This document shows positions 56,938 through 64,000 of a stretch of DNA of 64,000 nucleotides, piece by piece. Numbering within the stretch: position 1 is the stretch's first letter; every line of letters starts with the position of its first letter. The stretch spans positions 7,983,934 to 8,047,933 of the forward strand of contig OZ020616.1 in the NCBI GenBank assembly GCA_963971575.1, given 5' to 3'. The notes beneath the pieces are model-generated. The model was not told the DNA's origin. It made no database searches and saw nothing but the letters and a program-made list of their open reading frames with translations. The stretch comes from Liopterus haemorrhoidalis (taxonomy: Eukaryota; Arthropoda; Insecta; Coleoptera; Dytiscidae). Position numbers and translations under genes: made by a program.

Positions 56938-58065
56938 TTTTAGGGTTTTACAGGTATGTCTGTCTGTCTGTCTCTACGGTAGCAATTGTAGCAAAACGGC
57001 TGAACATAGAAAGTTGAAAGATGGTATGCCTAAACATCTCTTTGACCCACATATAGGAATAATATAGAGTTCAAGAAAACACTGCACGAGATAAACAAAT
57101 ATATATTTAAGGGAAAAAAAAAAAATAAATGTTGAATTGGTTGTCAATTTAAACCTCTTAAAGCATAGATAAATAATTTTTGTTTTTGAAAAATCATTTT
57201 ATTTTGGGATTTTCGACAAAAAATTATCAAAAATCTAAAAAAAAATTCAGTAATGTATATTGATGAGAACAGGAATATTTCAACATCTTTGATAAGGTTA
57301 GTTTTCCGAAAAATATAGAATTTTTTGTGTCGTTGAAAGAAATTATTATTTAAAAATAAATTTATTGTGTGGTATTAAAATATATTTTGTGTTAAAGCAG
57401 TTTTTGTGTTTTTGACAAAAATTATTATTTTTGTTATTCATGGCTAAATTATGGCTAATAATGCTATGGATTTTTTGTATTTATGACTAAGGCAGTGTGT
57501 TTTTTTTTAATTATTAATATAACAAAACAAAAAATAACATCCGAAAATCGAGTTCGTGTCTGTAGAGTGTTGTGTGTAGTGTTTAGTACTCCGCCTACTA
57601 TTATACGTCATGATTTAACCTATTGTTTGAATTATTTAATTTTTTTATGGTATCAAAGAGGAATAAATCATTTACAGTAGTGATAAACTTAAAATTCAAA
57701 TAACACATTGTTAATAGTAAGAAATACGTTTCTGAAAGTGAAAAAAAAGACATTTATATTTCTTATTAATTTAATGAAGACTTGAATATGAAACAAATGC
57801 AAAAACAATCGCTTTTTTAATTTGAATTTTATTGTGATGACATTTTCGCAATTTATTTACATTTAGTTTAAAATATTAAATCGAAGCTCTTAGTACTCCA
57901 ATTTCGAATAAAAATGATTATCAAAAAAGTGTTAATTTTGAGGTGATTATAGAAAAAATGTTCCAAGACATCCAGCATTCCGCTGGCTTCTCACACATAA
58001 ATTAAATATCTACAAAGCCCTGAAATGTGTGAAGATTCACACATTCCATAAATTTTTTCTTATTA
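56938..58065 (+). mobile_element. Helentron-like repeat, diverged copy 4
   Basis: The left end TTTTAGGGTTTTACAGGTATG with three GTCT units, AACGGCTGAACATAG and AGTTGAAAGATGG recall the family. The right end is ATATCTACAAAGCCCTGAAA with GTGTGAAGATTCACAC (58008-58045). The interior is strongly diverged and no tRNA-like module is evident. Confidence 0.7.
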
Positions 58066-58082
58066 ATATTTTTTAATTTAAT

Positions 58083-58412
58083 TTTGGTCCCTCCAAATGG
58101 TCAAGTTTTTGTCATCTTCCCAGTGACATTAGCGACGTCGAAATCTTACTGCGTACCGGTCCGAAGACCTCACTAAATTGATCAATCGGTAGTAGCGACG
58201 GGCGGTATGTACAAAGGGCAGGGACGTAATCAACGCAAGCTTATAGCTCGCGCTTATTGGGAATTCCTCGTTCATGGGGAACAATTGCAAGCCCCAATCT
58301 CTAGCACTATGGAGATGGATTACCCGGACCGCTCGGTCAGGGAGACCACTCTGTTTCCTTCCAGGTAGCGCGCGTGAAGTTCAAAACATCTAAGGGCATC
58401 ACAGACTTAAAA
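58083..58412 (-). pseudogene. 18S rRNA 3' region fragment (decayed)
   Basis: Read on the minus strand this is about 330 nt from the 3' part of 18S rRNA: TCTGTGATGCCCTTAGATGT, then GAGGAATTCCCAATAAG, GATTACGTCCCTGCCCTTTG, CGCCCGTCGCTACTACCGAT and TTTAGTGAGGTCTTCGGACC. Substitutions relative to insect 18S include the highly conserved GTACACACCGCCC, here GTACATACCGCCC, and many in helix 44. No flanking rDNA is present. It is a dispersed pseudogene, not a working rRNA gene. Confidence 0.92.
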
Positions 58413-59389
58413 TTAACGGGCATTAACTGTTCACGAGATGAATCGTGCGGTGGGGCTTCTCCAAGCTGGCTTCAGGCAAGTTGATGTAGCCAAGCGGATA
58501 GGAGTTTCTCAAAGTGTCATCAGTCGTTTAAAGAATCGTTACAGGGAAACAGTCCCTCCGAACAACATCCGTGACGTGGTCGCTGTACATCAGCAGGTCA
58601 AGACAGATTTTTGGCCTTAAATGCTAGAAGACAACCTACTATTACAGCACAAGAATTGGTAAGGGAGTTACAGCGAGCGCATAACTTAACCGTTAGTCGC
58701 GATATTGATAAAATCGTCTCCACGAAGCTAATTTTCTATCTCGACTACCAATCAGATGTCAACCCCTCTCTAGAGGCAATCGCAGAGCAAGATTAGACTG
58801 GTGTCACAATTTTCAATATTGGTGTGATAATGATTGGGCTACAGTTTTGTTTACTGATTAGTCCAGATTTGGAATTCATCCAGATTCTCGTCGAACAAGG
58901 ATATGCAGAAGAACTGATAATTTGGAATGTTTGAGGCACGTCCAGGAAGTTCACAGTTACAGAGGTGGTATTGTTATGGCATGGGCTGGGATAATCATTG
59001 GCGGTAGAACTGAACTCGTTTTTCCCAATGGATTTGTAACAGCACAACAATATTTGGATAATGTTCTTCAACCTATTGTGCGCTCATTTCGTGCTGCTGT
59101 TGGTGATCAGTTTCATCTTGTCCAGGATAATGCTTGACCACATGTTGCGCGAATTGTGACGAACTGGCTGGATAACAAAGGTATTGATGCGATACCAAGT
59201 CCAGCACAGTCACCGGGTCTAAATCCAATTGAACATGTGTGGGACATGCTTAAGAGAAGAATTACTCCACATATGGATAACATCCACGATAATTTTAGAG
59301 AGCTTCTGAGAGCAGAATTGGCACAGTTGCCTCAAGAAGACATCGATAATGTTATTTTGGTCATGAATCGCAGATGTATGATCAACTAG
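58413..59389 (+). pseudogene. Tc1-type transposase pseudogene (DD34E)
   Basis: Starting near 58438 the frames give AVGLLQAGFRQVDVAKRIGV, SQSVISRLKNRYRET, then (shifted at about 58610) ARRQPTITAQELVREL, and the catalytic part: LFTD, stop, SRFGIHPDSRR; GGIVMAWAGIIIGGRTELVF; QFHLVQDNA, stop, PHVA; SPGLNPIEHVWDMLKRR. Both Asp and the Glu survive with 34 residues between the second and third. The stops fit loss of CGA or GAG codons. The 18S fragment lies directly upstream, where the left TIR should be; no TIR was found at either end. Confidence 0.88.
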
Positions 59390-60523
59390 CGTCATACTAA
59401 GAGGTCATACTCTCTATTAGCATTTTTGTTTTCTTCTTTTACAATTCTGTACATAAATCTGTACATTTTATATATTTATTTATTTTTTTTTCAAATATTG
59501 ATTATTTTTATAAATAACATTCAACTTATTTTATTGTAAACTATTCTTTATTGAGTATTTTAATTGATATAATACAATAAACGCACAAAAGAAACCATAC
59601 GCTACTAATTTTCATATATTTGTTTATATATCTAGACTTTTCCTTTTATTTTATTTATTTTTCTTTGTCCTCAGAGGCTTTACGGGACTTGGCTTTGCCT
59701 AGGCTCTAAAAACACCTCGGCCAAAAAAATTCACGTAGGCATCTAGCAATATAAATTACTATTATGTAATTACAGCAAAGATATTGTCCCATACAAAATA
59801 TTTACGAAACCCTGAAATGTACAAGAATTCAATCTTAGGTCCAAATATATTTCCCTCTAAACTGAAAAGATCCAACATATCTTTTTCAAAGTATAACAAT
59901 AAATATAAAGCACTATTTACTTGGTTTTAAATACTTAAAACGCATTTCAATTCAAATGGAGTAAGACAATTTTAATTTCACGAAATGCAGATCACATTAC
60001 GGGCAATTAGCGTCTCTTAAATTGTTTCAAATTGCAGTTTCCCATGCAATTTTAATCTTATCCTAGAATTAAAACAGGCCCCAGATGTACAAAGTAGTAT
60101 TCTACATTTATGTACTCTATCTAAACGAAACAATTGAAAACCAGAAATCGATATTTTCGCTACATTTATTCTTTTTTAAGAAAATTAGTGAACGCAAGTA
60201 TCGGTAGACTAGACATAGAAAAAGAAGGAGTGAATGAAAGTGCAAGGAACTAGTTACAGGGAAAAAAAGTAAAAATGTTAACACCAGACAAAGGACATGT
60301 AGAAAAGAGTATAAAAGTAAATACACTACATGTGACAAAGGGGAATTCGTTTTCCTTATCTTACTGAATACAAGTTATGTCCTCAAATAAAAGCTTAGAT
60401 TGGTAAAGGAACAAAAGAACTAACGTTATGTAACTTGGTTTTAAGTGTTTTTTTTTTAGTGTAAGATCACTAGCACAAGAAATGTAGTTCCTTATGATAA
60501 AAAATAATGAGTAAGCAAATATA
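59390..60523. other. AT-rich spacer, no gene seen
   Basis: GAAACCCTGAAATGTACAAG (59806-59825) resembles a scrap of the Helentron-like right end. Other frames, including a hydrophobic 73-codon minus frame at 60117-60338, are unsupported. Confidence 0.5.
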
Positions 60524-60531
60524 TCCTAAGT

Positions 60532-61444
60532 CAGCGTTTCTCAACCGGGGGGCCGCGGCCCCCTGGGGGGTCGTGAAAGCTTCGTCGGGGGGCCGCGAAG
60601 TCATATAAGCATGAAAATGTAATAGAATGCAGTCATTTTTGCACAAATGTGCTCCATTCATAAATATATTACATTTATATTCATAAAAATATACCTTCCA
60701 TAACATAAATAAAATATATTATACTTATTTTGATAACAAATTTAAATAATATCATTGTCAAATTAAGTGTATATGTCGGTTGATGCGTTTCTGTGATAAA
60801 GGTTCGCGTTGGAGGTACTTCAAGTACTTGTAAGTTGTAGTTTCAAGTGGGCACGACTTGAAAGTGCAATATTATTATTATTTATTATGTGCCGAGCTAC
60901 GGATAATTCAAGAGTAAAGAAGCGAAACTGATTATATCTAAATGGATGGCACTTTGAACACTTGTAAATAAAAATACTTTCCTTTCAAGTCATTATAGGG
61001 AATACAATTTTTCGTCAACCATAAAAGATATTTAAAAAATTGTTTCTTTGAAAAAATTCTATCAAAGTTGATATACTTTCCTATTTAAAAAATTGTCCTT
61101 GATTGAATTTCGATAGGTACGGTCATTCAATTCTTTGGATAAACTTTGGTCATCAAACATTTTTCCCAATTAGCTCACACATCGCCTTTTTTACTGTGCC
61201 ATCTTGCAAACATCATTTTATAAAACTTACTAAAGTAAATATTTTTTTATGCCGTCTGTTAATAAAAAGAACTGAACTTTTAAAAACCACATTTTTTCAT
61301 TGCGTTGTTTACAAGTGTCTTTGTGTCGAGCTTGCTTCTATTTCAATTTTTTTTTTTTTTATTATTTCTACAAATATATAGTCGTGTTATAAGCGTTTAA
61401 AATACGGCATAAACACAATAAAAACGCTGACGCCACGGTTCATC

Positions 61445-61486
<42 letters not shown>

Positions 61487-61550
61487 GGGCCGCAGACCTT
61501 ATTTAAATAATTTTGGGGGGTCCCATGCCAGAAAAGGTTGAGAAACGCTG
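60532..61550. mobile_element. hAT-type nonautonomous element, 1019 bp
   Basis: Perfect 15-bp TIRs CAGCGTTTCTCAACC and inverse, with exact TSD TCCTAAGT (60524-60531 and 61551-61558). GC-rich GGGGGGCCGC blocks follow both ends. A TA run lies at about 61448-61483. No transposase frame was recognised. Confidence 0.95.
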
Positions 61551-61599
61551 TCCTAAGTGACATAGACATAGTTTGTCACAATGCAACAAAAACTGTTTA

Positions 61600-62340
61600 A
61601 CTATATTTGTAAAATTTGGGATTTGTTATTGTGATATCAGTGGCAGCTTATAAGTTGACCGAGTAGTTTTTTGACAGTGAGAGTTGAAAAAAAAAACAAG
61701 TTTGTGAAAAAATGAATATTACTCGTGAAGGTTTTCGATGGATAATTTTTTATGATTTTAGTAAAGACCTAACTCGACAATAATGCATAGATTCGCTTCG
61801 TTCAACTTTTGGTAATGAAACACCATCAGAAAAGACTGTTTACAATTGGTTTGCAGAATTTCGTCATGGTCCTGCGTCCGTCAGTGATGAAACTCTTGAA
61901 GATTGACCAAAATTGGTTGAGATTCAAATAAAAAATTGATGCTGTGCATAAAATGATTGAAGAAGATCGCCATGTGACTTACTGTGAGATAGAGGCATGC
62001 ATCTTTGGCATATCGCAGACTGCAATACATTTGATTTTGCATGAGCATTTAGCCGTGAAAAAGATCTATTTCCGATGGATTCCGCATAATTTGACCGAAG
62101 CTCAAAAAAAGGCTCGTGTTTATTGGTGTAAGGGAATGCTAAAAAAATTCAACCTAGGCACTGCAAAATCCGTATACAACATCAACACAAACTTGGATTT
62201 ATTCATATGAACCAGAAACTAAGCAACAATCCACTGTTTGGGTCTTCCAAGATGAACCGAAACCCACAAAAGTTGTTCATTCACGAAGTTCACGAGTTCG
62301 TTCACCAATTAATTTAATCTTTTGGTGCAAATAGCCACCG
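61600..62340 (+). pseudogene. mariner transposase 5' portion, plus strand
   Basis: The 5' region GTGGCAGCTTATAAGTTGAC precedes ATG at about 61712. Frames give MNITREGFRWIIFYDFSK, TVYNWFAEFRHG, stop, then DRHVTYCEIEACIFGISQ, AIHLILHEHLAVKKIYFRWI, NLTEAQKKARVYWCKGMLKK and STVWVFQDEPKPTKV-like remains. The C-terminal half is absent: at 62340 it meets the 3' end of an inverted copy. Several stops and frameshifts; the GDETWI catalytic motif is disrupted. Confidence 0.85.
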
Positions 62341-62344
62341 TTGG

Positions 62345-63720
62345 TACGAGGGCTACATATTAAATTTTTACAAAAACTGAGAAAGAAAATATATTTTTTG
62401 GAACAAACTGTTTTATTGCTTTTCAAAATATTCGTACGATTTATACACTTTAGCATGCGTTCAAACCAATTCTCGAAACATTTTTTCCACTCTGAAGTTG
62501 GTAACTCAAAAATATGGGTTTCGATGGCCTCAACAGCTTCTTGAGGTGATGAAAATCGCTGCCCAGGAAATTTTTGTTTGAAAAAAAGACGTTAGGGGAT
62601 ACATCTGGTGAATACGGGCAATGAGACATTAATTCGATGTTTTTATCCTTCAAATAATCAATTGTTTGACGTGCTGTGTGGGAGCTTGTATTGTCATGAT
62701 GAAGAATGATGTGACGTTTTTAGTTGTTTTCCTCATTCGTTTGATGACTTGTTGTGTGGCAAACAAATTGTTGTATACCGCATTAACTGTTCTCTGATCT
62801 TCTAAAACAGCGTTTCCCAACCGGTGGTTCGCGATCCCTTGGGGGTTCGCGATAATAATACTGTAATGGCGGAATTTTAAAACGCCAAAGAAAAATAAAC
62901 GCAAAAAAAGTGTGCCGTGAAATTCTAGGAGTGTGCTGCGAAATTTTACAATTTTCCAATTAAACCTATATTCAATAAGTCATAGCTGTGCCGCAAAAGA
63001 AATTTTACACGTCAAAAGTGTGCCGCAAACTTAAAAAGTTTGAGAAACACTGATATAGGGGGTTCTCTAAATTCGTTCGTATTTTATAAGGGGTTCGCGA
63101 GGAGAAAAAGATTAGAAAACACTGTTCTAAAGGAATGGTTGCGATATGTCCAGTACAACAGAAAAAATAAACGATCATTTTCTTGGAAGTGCTTCGTGAA
63201 CAAACAACTTTTGTGGGTTTCGGTTCATCTTGTTCAGTAGATTGTTGCTTAGTTTCCGCTTCATATGAATAAATCCAAGTTTCGTCACCTCTAATGATGT
63301 TGTATACGGATTTTGCAGTGCCTAGGTTGATTTTTTTTAGTATATCCTTACACCGAGCATTTTCCATCAACACGAGCTTTTTTTTGAGCTTTGATCAAAT
63401 AATGCAGAATCCATCGGGAACAGATCTTTTTCACAGCTAAATGTTCATGCAAAATCGAATGTATTGCAGTCTGCGATAGGATGCCTCTATCTCACGGTAA
63501 GTCACATGCCGATGTTCTTCAATCATTTTGCGCACAGCATCAGTTTTTTTTTTTTTTTTTGAATTAACAGATTTGGTCGACCTTCACGAGTTTCATCATT
63601 GACGGACCCACGACAACGACGAAATACTGTAAACCAATTGTAAAGTCTTTTCTCATGGTGCTTCATTTCCAAAAGTTGAACGAAGCGAATCTATACATTA
63701 TTGTTGGGTTAGGCCTTTAC
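62345..63720 (-). pseudogene. mariner transposase, minus strand, interrupted by hAT
   Basis: From 63720 leftward: LHSLRSTFGN-like start, FRRCRGSVNDETREGRPN, HRHVTYREIEA, FNLGTAKSVYN-like, RGDETWIYSYEAE (first Asp intact), QDEPKPTKVV, TGHIATIPLE, then after the hAT at 62808-63124 the frame resumes DQRTVNAVYNNLFATQQV, KNVTSFFIMT, MSHCPYSPDVSPNVFF, SSPQEAVEAIE and KKCFENWFERMLKC. The TIR is near 62347 (ACGAGGGCTACAT). The HHDN and SPND acids are lost. Same family as 61600-62340 and 18794-19120. Confidence 0.87.
62808..63124. mobile_element. hAT-type miniature element inside mariner, 317 bp
   Basis: Ends CAGCGTTTCCCAACC and inverted CAGTGTTTTCTAATC; TSD TTCTAAAA/TTCTAAAG (62800-62807, 63125-63132, one mismatch). 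GGGGGTTCGCGA and inverse GGGGTTCGCGA lie subterminally. Removing it rejoins the mariner reading frame. An inner CAGTGTTTCTCAAAC (inverse, near 63036-63050) suggests an internal duplication of an end. Confidence 0.85.
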
Positions 63721-63860
63721 TAAAATCGTAAAAAATGAGTTATATCTACTTAATAATTATAACTATTCCCGTATTTACTAAACAGAAATTATGTAGATAC
63801 TAGGTTATCACCCGTCAACAATGGCGGATTTATAATATAAAAATTTCAATTGTTTGTATC
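63721..63860. other. short AT-rich spacer
   Basis: No supported feature; it probably includes the lost 5' end of the minus-strand mariner. Confidence 0.4.
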
Positions 63861-63960
63861 GAATCACGGGACAGGATATCGCCAGTTAGCCAATCACGGG
63901 AGAGGGCGTCACCTGTCAGCCAATCAAGAGACAGAGTGTCCCCAGTTAGCCAATCACGAG
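63861..63960. repeat. 30-bp tandem repeat with CCAATCA motif
   Basis: Units begin at 63861, 63891, 63921 and 63951 with exact 30-bp spacing, each carrying CAATCACGGGA-like sequence and GCCAGTTAGC or GTCAGC. Three full units and the start of a fourth are present. CCAAT boxes are typical promoter elements, but tandem repetition alone does not prove a promoter. Confidence 0.85.
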
Positions 63961-64000
63961 AACCTTAGGAAAAAACCCTAGACATTTCTATATGTTATTT

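Noticed and set aside
58083..58412. Functional rRNA gene
   Set aside because: Only ~330 nt of 18S, with substitutions in universally conserved decoding-region positions and no flanking rDNA.

Overview
This is 64 kb of AT-rich eukaryotic DNA built almost entirely from transposable elements and their debris. The element set points to an arthropod, most probably an insect with a large, repeat-laden genome: R4/Dong-type and other non-LTR retrotransposons, Tc1, several mariner groups, hAT, PIF/Harbinger, a Gypsy-type LTR element, Helentron-like (DINE-1/HINE-type) repeats, a tRNA-derived SINE and a decayed 18S rRNA fragment. There are no operons, ribosome binding sites or bacterial genes. I could not identify any host protein-coding gene with confidence. 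Names rest on motifs, terminal inverted repeats (TIRs) and target-site duplications (TSDs) read by eye; no database was searched.

Layout. 1-8.6 kb: a chain of non-LTR elements joined through TAA/TTA microsatellites, with one apparently complete R4/Dong-type retrotransposon (minus strand, 1326-residue uninterrupted ORF, 3058-7038). 9.5-17 kb: a near-intact DD41D mariner (one in-frame amber codon), a perfect-TIR miniature element, a hAT miniature with exact TSD, a 175-bp satellite block, a GC-rich minisatellite and a mariner inserted in another mariner. 18.7-30.2 kb: mariner remnants, a hAT miniature, a mariner-derived foldback, a long-TIR Tc1/mariner derivative, a 1.46-kb element with an apparent 9-bp TSD, and LINE RNase H/C-terminal pieces interrupted by another mariner. 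30-38 kb: Helentron-like copies, a LINE tail and a PIF/Harbinger-like element. 40-49 kb: a second Harbinger with transposase ends and a foldback nested inside it, a nearly full-length Tc1 with IR/DR ends, a hAT element that encloses its own ~150-bp satellite, a Helentron-like copy split by a SINE, and a second foldback copy. 50-64 kb: R1-like LINE remains, an internally deleted Gypsy-type element with paired 188-bp LTRs, two further Helentron-like copies, an 18S rRNA fragment abutting a dead Tc1, two hAT elements, two oppositely oriented mariners, and a 30-bp tandem repeat at the right edge.

How the parts relate. Most elements are nested, so insertion order can be read: younger elements have exact TSDs (hAT 8 bp, mariner/Tc1 TA, Harbinger TTA/TAA) and sit inside older, decayed ones. 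The most functional-looking pieces are the R4/Dong ORF, which combines Myb-like, reverse transcriptase, CCHC and restriction-like endonuclease modules, and the DD41D mariner. The least expected observations are tRNA-like modules of differing sequence at the same position in three Helentron-like copies, and a TSD-bounded hAT element carrying a satellite array.
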